From an uncultured Lachnospiraceae bacterium (GTDB taxonomy: Bacteria > Bacillota > Clostridia > Lachnospirales > Lachnospiraceae), in contig CANQVH010000021.1 in the NCBI GenBank assembly GCA_947627245.1, positions 1 to 51,015 of the forward strand: 51,015 bases of DNA. The letters are read 5' to 3'. Each line of letters begins with the position of its first letter. Positions within the stretch are counted from its first letter, which is position 1. The translations under genes were made by a program, and so were the position numbers. The notes beneath the pieces are model-generated. The model was not told the DNA's origin and ran no database searches. It was given only the letters and a program-made list of their open reading frames with translations. This document shows positions 7,969 to 18,300 of this stretch, in pieces.

Positions 7969-10174
7969 GGATCAGGGCAAAAGGATATCACACAGGCGGT
8001 TTTATGCCGTGCTGATTCTGGCAATCGTGCTGGTATGCCTGCTGGTGAACTGGCTGATTGGCGCAGCAGCGGCGATCACGTCTGATTTCACGAAAAATAT
8101 GAACACTCTTTATCTGCGCGAGATGACAAATCTGACGCAGGCGAACTTCAAATCCGGACTTTCCATGCGGTACAGCGGATTGAAGGCCGTGGCCGAGAGC
8201 GTCAACGACGAGGACACAAAGAGTCAGGAGGCGCTGGAACGGTTTATCACCGACGCCGAGCAGAACAACGACTTTGAGTTTATGGCGTTTGTGGACGAGG
8301 ACGGCTTCTATTACAGCAGAGACGGGAAACGCCCCGCGGCTTCCAAGCTCAGCTTTCTTGCCGAATTGCTCAGCGGTGAGGATGAGCTTATCTCTTATAA
8401 CGAAACCTTCTCGGACAACAATATGATCGTTCTTGGGACGCAGGTCGCGCCGATCCGCTATGACGGAGCGGATATCATCGCGGTCATCGCAGGATTTACG
8501 GCGGATTCGATCGGACGGCATCTGTTTTTGCGCAGCGAGGACGGGCAGACCAACGCGAGCATCGTCACCGGGGACGGCAGCTTCATTGTCTACAACACTT
8601 TTTTCTCCGATCTTCCGCGCGGCAGCAATATCATCTCCAAATTCAGGGAATACGCCGAGTTTGACAAGGGCTTTTCCGTGGAACAGATCGAGAGCGATTT
8701 CAAAAACGGCGAGTCCGGCTTGGTGATTTTCAAAGCGGCCGGAATCCATATGTGCATGTATTACGCGCCGATCGAGGGCACGGAATGGTACATGCTCATG
8801 GAAGTGCCGTATGAGGTTGTTGATGAAATGACCGAGGATCTGAGCAGCCGCCTCAACAGGAACGCGATCACGATGATGGCCTCCGTGATGCTGTTGATCC
8901 TGATTATTTTCCTTCTTTATCTTGCAAACCTGAGGGCTCACTCAAAGCAGTTGGAGGTCGCGCGCGAATCGGCGGAAAAGGCGCAGAAGGCCGCCGAGCA
9001 GGCAAGCCTTGCGAAAAGCGAGTTCCTAAGCCGTATGAGCCACGAGATACGCACGCCGATGAACGGCATCATCGGCATGACGGAGATCGCCCGCCAGAAT
9101 ACCAACAATCCCGGCAAGGTGGACGATTGCCTGAGAAAAGTATCGCTTTCCTCGAAGCATCTGATGCTGCTCATCAACGATGTACTGGATATGTCAAAGA
9201 TCGAAAGCGGAAAGATACAGCTTAGAAACGAGCTTTTTGACCTGCGGCATTTTTTGGAAAATATCGAAAATATTTACGGCATACAGGCGGAGGAGAAGGG
9301 AATAGAGTTCAGGATCTCGCTGTTTGGCAGGATCAACGAATTCATTGAGGGCGATTCCCTGCGCCTCAACCAGATCCTCACCAACCTTCTCTCGAATGCG
9401 TTCAAGTTTACACCGAAGGGCGGCACGATCGTTCTGGGCGTCAGCGAGCTGAAGCATGAGGAGAATCTTGTCCTGCTCCGGTTTTCGGTCAAAGATACAG
9501 GCACGGGTATAAAGGAGGAAAATCTCGAAAAGATTTTCGAGGCGTTTGAGCAGGAAAATGCCGAGATAACGCATAAATTCGGCGGAACGGGTCTGGGGCT
9601 GTCGATCGTCCGCAGATTTTCCGAGCTGATGGGCGGCTGCGTCCGGGTACACAGCGAATATGGCAAGGGCTCGGAATTTGAGGTTGAGCTGCCTTTCGCC
9701 GTCACCGAAAATTCCCGTATGATAGATTGGAAGGGTAGCAAGTCTCCGGATAAGGGCGCGGTCGAGAACAAGACCTATGATTTCGGCGGAAAGCATATTC
9801 TGCTTGCCGAGGATAACGAGCTGAACCGGGAGATCGCCGTTGAGCTGCTCGGAACGGTCACGGGCGCGAAGATTGACGAGGCCGAGGACGGAGAGAGGGC
9901 GGTTGAGCTTTTCGCGGAAAGCGAAACAAATTACTATGATCTGATTCTCATGGACATTCAGATGCCGAGGATGGACGGCTTTGAAGCGACCAAAAGGATC
10001 CGCGCAATGGAGCGCCCCGACGCCGCGTCCGTTCCTATCTTTGCAATGACGGCCAACGCGTTTGCCGAGGACGAGGAGAAAAGCAGAGAGGCGGGCATGA
10101 ACGCGCATCTTTCCAAGCCTCTTGAAATCTCCGCGGTACTTGCGGCGATGAATGAAATACTGAATCATGACTGA
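7955..10174 (+). CDS. Hybrid sensor histidine kinase with dCache-like sensor and receiver domain
   Basis: A membrane kinase of 739 aa. TM1 is at about 15-38, the extracellular sensor (dCache-like) at about 40-300, and TM2 at about 305-327. A coiled segment leads to HisKA with the phospho-His in SHEIRTPMNG (H363). HATPase_c carries DTGTGIKEENLEKIF and GGTGLGLSIV (about 541-550). The receiver runs from about 615 to 737, with acidic residues in LLAEDNE and acceptor D667 in ILMDIQMP. No HPt domain or separate output regulator is adjacent, so phosphotransfer must go elsewhere. Overlap with the lipoprotein gene suggests the lipoprotein supplies the signal to the sensor domain. The start is ATG 7955; ATG 7961 is an alternative. 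Confidence 0.92.
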   Translation: MKMSEDQGKRISHRRFYAVLILAIVLVCLLVNWLIGAAAAITSDFTKNMNTLYLREMTNLTQANFKSGLSMRYSGLKAVAESVNDEDTKSQEALERFITDAEQNNDFEFMAFVDEDGFYYSRDGKRPAASKLSFLAELLSGEDELISYNETFSDNNMIVLGTQVAPIRYDGADIIAVIAGFTADSIGRHLFLRSEDGQTNASIVTGDGSFIVYNTFFSDLPRGSNIISKFREYAEFDKGFSVEQIESDFKNGESGLVIFKAAGIHMCMYYAPIEGTEWYMLMEVPYEVVDEMTEDLSSRLNRNAITMMASVMLLILIIFLLYLANLRAHSKQLEVARESAEKAQKAAEQASLAKSEFLSRMSHEIRTPMNGIIGMTEIARQNTNNPGKVDDCLRKVSLSSKHLMLLINDVLDMSKIESGKIQLRNELFDLRHFLENIENIYGIQAEEKGIEFRISLFGRINEFIEGDSLRLNQILTNLLSNAFKFTPKGGTIVLGVSELKHEENLVLLRFSVKDTGTGIKEENLEKIFEAFEQENAEITHKFGGTGLGLSIVRRFSELMGGCVRVHSEYGKGSEFEVELPFAVTENSRMIDWKGSKSPDKGAVENKTYDFGGKHILLAEDNELNREIAVELLGTVTGAKIDEAEDGERAVELFAESETNYYDLILMDIQMPRMDGFEATKRIRAMERPDAASVPIFAMTANAFAEDEEKSREAGMNAHLSKPLEISAVLAAMNEILNHD

Positions 10175-10201
10175 GACAGCCAAGAAAGAGGAAATGCAGA
10201 T

Positions 10202-10780
10202 ATGAATCGATCGGACAGAAGAGAATCGGAAGACAGTCTTTTTGCGGATCGCGGGCTGCAAAGCGGCGAATCTTTGGATGGTGGATCGTCGGAACGCAAA
10301 CCGCCTGCCCGGATCGCTGCGGCATGCGGGGCGGTCTTCGGCAACAACTGGTTTTATGTGGCGTGCATCGAGCTGTGGGGAATCTATGTGCATTTGCCGC
10401 GGCTGTTTCCGGCGGCTTTGGTTCGACTTCCGATGTATCTTTATCTGCCGATTCTGCTCGCGTTCTGCTATGTGGTATTTTTTGTGATCGAATTGGGCAG
10501 AAGAAAGAGGCGTGCCGGAGAGGAAGGATACGGAACAGATTCCGTGCAGGAAGAGGAAAGCCCGGTGAGCCGAAAGGATTTTATGGACGGGCTGGCGCAT
10601 GCTCTGACGAGCAAACTCAGTTGGCTGATCGCGGCGCTCTGTGCGGTTCCGCCGTACTGGCTTGCGGAATACTATTATGACGCATATTCGTTCGGAATCG
10701 TTGTGAAGGGAGCGGTCACGCTGGTCTCGTTTGCGGCGGCGTTTGCGTTTCTGGCTTACAATAAGGCAAAGAAAATGTGA
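10202..10780 (+). CDS. Small four-helix membrane protein
   Basis: A 192-aa protein, family not recognised. The N-terminal ~45 residues are polar (Ser/Arg/Glu-rich) and then about four hydrophobic segments follow: two around residues 50-95 (NNWFYVACIELWGIYVHL; LYLPILLAFCYVVFFVIEL) and two around 135-190. A charged loop, RRKRRAGEEG, lies between the pairs. It starts 27 nt after the kinase stop, after an AAGAGGAA ribosome site, so is probably cotranscribed with the sensor pair. It may be an accessory membrane partner of that system; this rests on position only. Confidence 0.7.
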   Translation: MNRSDRRESEDSLFADRGLQSGESLDGGSSERKPPARIAAACGAVFGNNWFYVACIELWGIYVHLPRLFPAALVRLPMYLYLPILLAFCYVVFFVIELGRRKRRAGEEGYGTDSVQEEESPVSRKDFMDGLAHALTSKLSWLIAALCAVPPYWLAEYYYDAYSFGIVVKGAVTLVSFAAAFAFLAYNKAKKM

Positions 10781-10806
10781 AAGGCGAGCTCTCAGCCCGC
10801 CTTTTT
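10781..10806. terminator. Bidirectional terminator between convergent genes
   Basis: AAGGCG-AGC and GC-CCGCCTT arms form a hairpin with A residues before and five T after, so it can serve both the sensor operon (+) and the diguanylate cyclase (-), whose stop codon is inside it. Confidence 0.65.
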
Positions 10807-12036
10807 CTTCTCTTTCTTTTCCCGGTACATGTTCTGATCGGACTGGGTGAGGCATTTTTCGAGGGAGTCCTCCCCGCCGTCCAGCGCGGCTATGCCGAAT
10901 GAGATGCTGAGCTGCCAGCTCCCGATGTGGAACTGCGAGGAGGCTTGTTTCATCTGCGCGACGTAATCCGCGGCCTGCTCTGCGGTCGTGGAGGGAAGCA
11001 GCAGGAGAAACTCGTCGCCGCCCATGCGGAACATGACGCTGTCGGGCGGGAGCACGTCCCGGAAAAGCTGCGCCGACATCCTGAGATATTCGTCGCCAGC
11101 CATATGCCCGTAGGTGTCATTGATTTTTTTCAGATTGTCGCAGTCGGTGGAGATGAGGCTGACGGGATAAATATTTTTTTTCGGCAGCTCCCGCATGTAC
11201 TCGTAGAAATAGGCGCGGTTGTACAGACCGGTCAGCTCGTCGGTCGTGGCCTGCCGGTGAAATTCCCGCTTCAGCATCTCGTGCTCGGTAACATTGTGGA
11301 CAAGACCGATGATGCCGTCAATGTTTCCAGCGTCGTCGAAAATCGGTTCCTTGACGATATCGTAGAATTCCTGCAGCCCGTCCGCGTTGATCTCGATCGT
11401 GTAGGCGGCGCCGCGCCCGGTCTGCATGATTTCCATGTCCCTCTTCTGCGCCGCGATGGCGTTCTCCTTGTCCTTGCGGATATCGGGGTCGGTCTTGCCG
11501 CGGATCGTCCAGTCCGGATCGTCCGAGTGGTCCAGATGGTGCCAGTAGTGGGTCGCAAAAATGTAGCGTCCCTCCCTATCCTTCAGATAGATGTTGGAGG
11601 GAAGCGCTTTCAGCATCTTCTCGATCCCGTAGAACGTCAGAGAATCCTTGAGCATGATCGCGTTTGAGATGCGGTTGCGGATGATATCCGGATTATACGG
11701 CCGTCCGATACAGTCAACGTATCCGTGCCCGAGCCGCCCGGAGACTCCCGCCGTCACAACATTGTCGACCAGCATGAGAACCGGAATCTTCGAGAAGTCG
11801 GCTTTGCCCTGCATGTATTCAAGAAAATCCGTTTCGTCCACGGACGCCGCATCCGGCTTCATCAGCACAGCGGCGGCGACAGCCCCGTTTTCCTCGAGAA
11901 AAGCTTTGCCGGCGCGAATATTGTCAAATTCTATGAAAAGATAATCCTCCGAAAGAAGCGAGCAAAGCTTCTGACGATTTTCGGCATCGTCATCGATAAG
12001 CAGAAGCTTCTTTCTGCGGTCGGTGTCTGCACTCAT
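10792..12036 (-). CDS. Diguanylate cyclase with degenerate receiver and PAS domain
   Basis: Predicted to make cyclic di-GMP. The order is a receiver-like domain (1-125; acidic LLIDDDAEN present, but the acceptor-Asp strand reads AAAVLMKPD, so the usual Asp appears missing), PAS (about 135-245; ALPSNIYLKDREGRYIF), and GGDEF (about 255-410; active site GGDEF at 339-343 within FRMGGDEFLL). The residues preceding the active site (PPDS) do not form the RxxD inhibitory site. No signal peptide or membrane helix is seen, so it is cytoplasmic. It is convergent with the lipoprotein-kinase operon and is a plausible output for it, although its own receiver looks unable to take phosphate. The ATG at 12036 has GGAAA upstream. 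Confidence 0.88.
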   Translation of the reverse strand: MSADTDRRKKLLLIDDDAENRQKLCSLLSEDYLFIEFDNIRAGKAFLEENGAVAAAVLMKPDAASVDETDFLEYMQGKADFSKIPVLMLVDNVVTAGVSGRLGHGYVDCIGRPYNPDIIRNRISNAIMLKDSLTFYGIEKMLKALPSNIYLKDREGRYIFATHYWHHLDHSDDPDWTIRGKTDPDIRKDKENAIAAQKRDMEIMQTGRGAAYTIEINADGLQEFYDIVKEPIFDDAGNIDGIIGLVHNVTEHEMLKREFHRQATTDELTGLYNRAYFYEYMRELPKKNIYPVSLISTDCDNLKKINDTYGHMAGDEYLRMSAQLFRDVLPPDSVMFRMGGDEFLLLLPSTTAEQAADYVAQMKQASSQFHIGSWQLSISFGIAALDGGEDSLEKCLTQSDQNMYREKKEKKKAG

Positions 12037-12214
12037 AAAGCAATTTTCCTTTCTTGCTCATTATTATATACATAATAATCTAAAATATCGGAAAAATCAA
12101 TTCCTCTTTATGTTTCACAATCCTGCCGCTGTCGATGACAGAAACGGATAATAATTCAATAATATACAACAATTTTTAACATAATTGTAACAGTATTGTG
12201 GATGCCAAATATAG

Positions 12215-12281
12215 TATAATCTCAACAGAGATTACCAGAGAAGGGACTTCCGCCCGGCGGAAGAGGTAGACTCGATCCCTT
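12215..12281 (+). promoter_or_regulatory. Promoter -10 and structured leader of the M60 protease gene
   Basis: TATAAT at 12215-12220 has no clear -35 at 16-18 bp. Downstream, AAGGGA (12241-12246) can pair with TCCCTT (12276-12281) around an inner hairpin CTTCCG/CGGAAG (12247-12252/12258-12263). It may be a regulatory or stabilising 5' leader; I do not recognise a known riboswitch class. The divergent spacer from 12037 is otherwise AT-rich. Confidence 0.4.
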
Positions 12282-12317
12282 GGGGGAGGGAAATATAATT
12301 AAAGAGGGGGCACGCAC

Positions 12318-15300
12318 ATGAAAAGGGCCATTGCAATCGTGCTTGCGGGCTGTATGATCGTACAGCCGTTATCGGGTTGCAGTCTGACGGCCGTCGCGTC
12401 CGAATCCGTGGTTATTCCGGAGGAGAGCGCTGCGGAGGTGGCTGCGGACGTTATTGGCACGGAAAATACAGAACAGGAGAATATGACACAGACAGATCCG
12501 TCGGCGGATATCGGCACACAGGAGCCGGATCCCGTGGACGGTTCTTTTGATGTATCCGCTTCGGAGATCGTCGAGGATGACGCGAGCATAGACGACGCGC
12601 TGATTCTGGATGAGGTGATAGCGGTCGACGATATCCCGAATGTTGATCCGGATTCGGGAACGGAACCGACGCCAACGACGGAGCCGGAGTCGATGCCCGG
12701 GTCAGAGTTAGAATCAATGCCCGGGTCAGAGCCGGAATCGATGCCTGAGGCAGAAACGGAACCGGAGTCCGAGCCGACCACGGAGTTTGAATCGACCACG
12801 GAATTTGAGTCGGAAGCAGAGCTCGAATCGGAGGGCGAATCCGAACAGGAATCCGAGCCTATGCCGATATTGGAGGAGTTGACGGCAGGGATACAGACGG
12901 TTTCGCTTGACGGGGAAGCCGGATCATGCGTCGAGGTGAAGGTAGTGGCGACGCTTCCTTTCCTTGATTCGAAGGACGTCGCGATCTCCCTTGAGCCGCT
13001 GTCAGGAGGTGCGTCAGGGACGCATTCCGGTACGGTCAGGATTGCGGTGCCGGAGGGGACAGAAGGGAAGAAAACCGCGGCGGCCACGGAGAAATTCTCC
13101 GTCACGCCCGGCACATACAGGGTGACGCTTCGTGCCGCTCAGTTTGCGGATTATGTACAGGAAATCAATGTTCCGGCGCACGAGACGATCAAGATCGAGG
13201 TGTGCACGTCCAAGATGGACAAATGCGGGTGGCTGCGCCTCGGCGATGTGAACGATGATCATACTATTACGTGCGCGGACGTGGAGGCGCTTGTGTCGGC
13301 GGTTCATGCGGATTCGATCGAAACCGCGCTGGATCTGAATGCGAACGGCGTTGTCGATCTCGCCGATCTGCAGTTTGCAGTGCAGGGACTCGACGCGTAT
13401 CAGGAGGCCGTCGTCACGAGATGTGCTTTGCCGAGACGGGTGGAGAACGGAGAGCAGACGAAGATCGAAGGGATTGACGATCTTCTGAACGACAGCGGCA
13501 AAGCGACTCTGAAGCCGATGAACGGAGAGGCGATCTCGGCGGAGAACCCGGTGTCCCTCGCGTTTGATTTCGGGACGGCTTTGACGGAGGAGGACGATCA
13601 GGCGAACGCGGAGCTTCCGGTGCTGGGCGGAATGACGCTGCAGGCGCCGGTGGAGAGAGATGAGAAGACCGGAGCGCTCAGCAGCGATATCACGGGCGGA
13701 TCGGTCCTTGTGGAAGCGGAGGAGAACGGAGCGGCCGTTGTCTATGAGATTCCGCTGATTCCGGGGACAGAACCTGCGCAGGAAAAGATTTCCGGACCGG
13801 AGATAGTCGACACGGCGGCGGATGTCGCAGCGGAAGTGAATGCTGAAGCGGAGGAGGATGCCGCAGCGGAAGTGAATGTTGAAGCGGAGGAGGATGCCGG
13901 AGCAGAAGTGAATGTTGCGGCAGAGACAGATGAGGTGGATGCCGTTCCCGTTCTGTTGATGACGGCCGGACTGCCGCTTGATGCGATCTCCGTAGACGCG
14001 GTGGAGGAGATCGACGCGCAGGAGATTCCGGCGGAGGTTGCCGCGGCAGGCGAGCAGAGCATTGCAGAAGAGATGGCAAACACGGCCGCAGAGGAGCAGG
14101 AAGAGACAAAGACGGCGGCCGACAAAGAGCTTACGCCAGACAAAACGCTCGGGGCGGCCACGCTGGAGATGGACGGCTCGTTTGTTCTGGATTTCGGCGC
14201 GCAGATCGCCGTAAAGCGGGTTACGATCCGCATTACCGGGACAAAGCAGACGCAGGCTTTAGCAGAGATCGCCAAGGTACAGTTTGTTAATAATATGGAG
14301 GACCGGATCCCGGCTCCGAACCTGAACATTCCGGAGATCAGGGAGATCCTGTCCGGAAATGAGGAGCTAGAGATCGACTGGAACGAGCAGGCGAATGTGA
14401 CCGGCTACGAGATCGAAATATCCGGACCGGTCAAAAAGGCGGAGGATCAGACGCAGATCGTGCGCGTCCTGAGCGCGCCTTATACGATTTCGGCGATCAA
14501 TGATAAACCGCTGTACAACTACAAGGATTATAAGATCAGGGTTCGCTCCGTCAACGGAGAGTGGAGCAGCCCGTGGACAGAGACGTGGACCGCGCAGCCG
14601 GCGCCGGAGAATCCGCCGGATAGGGTCGATAACGTGGTGGCGAAGGGCGGTTTCCGCTCCGTCCATGTATCATGGAAGGATATGGACGATGCGAACGGCT
14701 ATATGGTCTTTTATCGCGAGAAAGGCACGGACGCCTATATGCCTGTGGCGGAGAGCTATGCGTCCGGACTGATCAAGGACGGGACGGATCGGCTGATGCA
14801 GAACAGCTATACGATCACGGGGCTGAAGGATCTCACGATCTATGAGGTCTATGTGGTCGCATGGAACGACTACGATCACGGTTCATGGGGAAACAACGAT
14901 CCGGGCACAGGCGCCGGACCGCGCGTTGCGGAGGCGACGACCGAGAGCGGCGAAACGCCGCGGCTTCCGAAGTACCAACTGCTCAACACGTATGCAGGGA
15001 CGTACGACGATAAGGCGGAGGGCGTCGTCGGGAAGCTGACCGATCATATTGTGAGCGCGGTATGCGGCACCCACAACGGACAGAAGATGGTGGAAAGTCC
15101 TCTGGATCAGGCGAAAGAGGCAGAAGTCGGAAAGAGTCCGACGGTCAACGGAAAGTCGCGAAGCTTTGCGCAGTGGGCGCTTGGCACGGTGGACAACAGC
15201 TATACCTCCTACTGGACAAAGACGGACTGGGACGACGGCGTATCCTATCCGATTGCGAACTTCAGCAAGGGCATCACGGTTACATTCGATCAGCCATATG

Positions 15301-18300
15301 CGATGAATTACCTTACCTTCACGGCGGCAGATCTGCAGGGGAATGTGGAGACCGCGCAGATCGTCTACTGGAAGGACGAGACCGAGATGAGCGCAGACGC
15401 AGGCGGGACGACGGTCGGCTGCAGCGTGGTTCGCTGCCTTGACGAGACGAATCGCCCGTACTATGTAGTGAAGTTTGACGAGAAGATCACGGCGCAGCAG
15501 GTGCATCTGTACATCGGCACGACGTATGCCAAGATCAATCTGAAGATCGCGGAGATCCATTTCCACCACTACAACGAGGCGGTGGACGGAGCGGTCGAGG
15601 CATTGTTCGCGGATCCGGAGCATTCGATGCTCAGCGAGAATCTGGCGGCGCTTGCAGCGTCTGACAAGGAGGCTGCGAAGGCTGAGATCGACAGAGTGAA
15701 AGCGATCGTGGAGACGAAGGATGCCGCGACGGGAGAATATCATCCGCTCAAGGATTTTCTCCTGCTCGATCTGGAGGGCGCAAAGGAGCTTGTCGATCTG
15801 CAGTTGGATGAGCCGTTCTATGTGGACAATACGATAACGGCGGCGAAGGACAGACACCTGAATTTCGGCGGTCTGAACGCATGGCAGCCGCTCGGAAGAG
15901 TGGCGGCGTCCGGTGAGAAGCTGATCGTCTATGTTGGCCACAATGCGAAGAGCATCCGCCAGAACGCGAGCCTGCAGTTGATCTTTACGCAGTATCATGC
16001 AGAGTCGAACGCGCTGGCGAGATCGTACAATCTGAAGGTCGGCAAGAATGAGATCACGGTTCCGGAGATCACGACGACCGGAGGGAAGGAGCGCGGAGGT
16101 CAGCTTTATGTGGCCTACACGGGAAACAACGCGAAGGACCAGTATGTCGTGCGTATCAACGGCGGCGCGAAGATCCCGGTGCTGAACCTTCACAACAAGA
16201 GCGACAGCGAGAAGAAAGCGGCGATCGCCGCATATGTTGCGGAGCTCGGGAAATATGCGGCTGCGGTCGAGTCGGAGCATACCAGACTGCACCTCAGTGA
16301 GACGGAGGCGGAGAAGAAGGATAAGAACGGCGTGAACAACAGCTACGTCTATTTCCCGTACGACAAGCAGAACTGCATTCTGAACGCGACCGATCTGATG
16401 ATGGATCACATGATGTACTCTGTTCCGGCGACGCAGATCTGGGATGCGCTCAGCGAGTATTCGTCAGACGCCGAAAAGGCCGCCGCGGTGGAGCGCGCGC
16501 TGGATGCGATCGAGAAGACGATGACGCTGTTCTATCAGCACAAAGGACTTTTCAAGGGAGCGGGCGGCAATAAGGAGACGCCGGCGCAGCACCTGAATAT
16601 CCGTTATATGCAGATGTTCTCGGGCGCGTTCATGTATGCGTCGGGCAATCATATCGGCGTGGAGTTCCCGGAGACGAAGCTTGCTATGGCGACGAGCTGG
16701 GACGGCTTTGGCTGGGGCGTCGCGCACGAGATCGGACACGACATCAATGATCCGCATTACGCGATCGCCGAGATCACGAACAATTATTTTGCGCAACTGC
16801 TCACAAAGGCGGCGAATGCGAATCATGCGACGCGGTTCAAATACGAGGACGTCTACGAGAAGGTGACCTCAGGCGCGATCGGCCGTTCGCCGAACGGTGC
16901 AGTGCAGCTTGCGCTCTACTGGCAGCTCCATCTCGCGTTTGACGATTATACCGCGGACGGAAACGGCTGTCGGGACGATCGGTATATTTTCGACGACTAC
17001 AAGACGATGTTTGACAACCTGTTCTTTGCGCGCGTGGACACGTATTCGAGAAATCCGGGCTCTGCGCCGCAGAACAAGAACAAGGATCAGGCGGTAGAGC
17101 TGAAGCTGGTCAAGGACATCGACCAGAATCTGATGCGCCTTGCGTGCGCGGCGGCGCAGGAGAACATGCTTCCGTTTTTCGAGCGCTGGGGCATGGTGCC
17201 GGACGAGGAGACGAAGGCCTTTGCCGGACAGTACGGAGCTCCGACCGAGAAGGCATATTATTACGTGAACGACGATGCGAGAGACTACCGGGCGGCTCAC
17301 AGACAGGAAGAGGAAAATCTGAAGATCACGGAAAATCGCGCAAACGTCGAGGTCGATCAGGCGAATACGTCCGAGAACCGTGTGACGCTCAGGCTGAGCA
17401 CCGACGCGGATGAGATGCGCAGGGACGCGATCCTCGGCTATGAGGTGATCCGCAGCACATATTGGAGAGGCCGGAAGCAGGATGCGGAGGTGATTGGCTT
17501 CACGCTCGCAGATGCGAACGGCGAGGCGGTTTACACGGATACGATCGCGGCTCTGGACAACCGGGTGCTGTATTATGAAGTGAAGGCGGTCGACAAGTTC
17601 CTGAACTATTCGCAGATCTCGGATACCGTTTCGGCGCGTGTGTCCACCGGCGGCGCGCTCGGAAAGAGCCTGTGGTCCGTCGAGACGACCATCACCGCGG
17701 CGGAGGGTCAGGACAAGGAGCTTACGGGCGACGACTATCCAGACGGCGGCTTCGACGCGGACAGCAAGTCTGTCTTCGAGTACGGGATCGATAAGGTGAT
17801 CGACGGCCGCGTCGGAGATGAGGAGGCAGGTCCGTTCCTCGGGACGGCCAAGGCCGGCGACCGGATCATCATCGATATGCAAAAGCCGATGGAGGTCACC
17901 TCCGTGAAATATATCGGAAAACCGCTCGGGGCGGTTACGATCTCGGTCAGCAAAGACAAGCACAGTTGGGTGACGGTAAAAGAAAACTATATGTTCAGCG
18001 GCCCGGACGAGAAGGGCAGCTCGCAGACGATCTGGTTTGACGCCGTTGAGGCGGATGAGAAGGAAAAATGGATCGGAACCTACGACGCGCGCTATGTGCA
18101 GTTTGTTCTTCACGGGGCGGGCGATGTAGAGATTGATGAAATTGATATCTGCGGGCCGTCCGGCGACGATGTTTCGTTCCTTGACGACGTGAAGCAGACG
18201 GTCGGAATCGCGAAGGAGACCTGTACTTACGCATATGACGAACAGGGCAATCCGCTTGTAATCCCGGCGGGCGCGCTGGTCTTCACGGGCGGCTACAAGG

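Noticed and set aside
12241..12281. Leader of the M60 gene as a cyclic di-GMP or other known riboswitch
   Set aside because: None of the conserved cores of classes I know is present; only a simple two-stem structure is visible.
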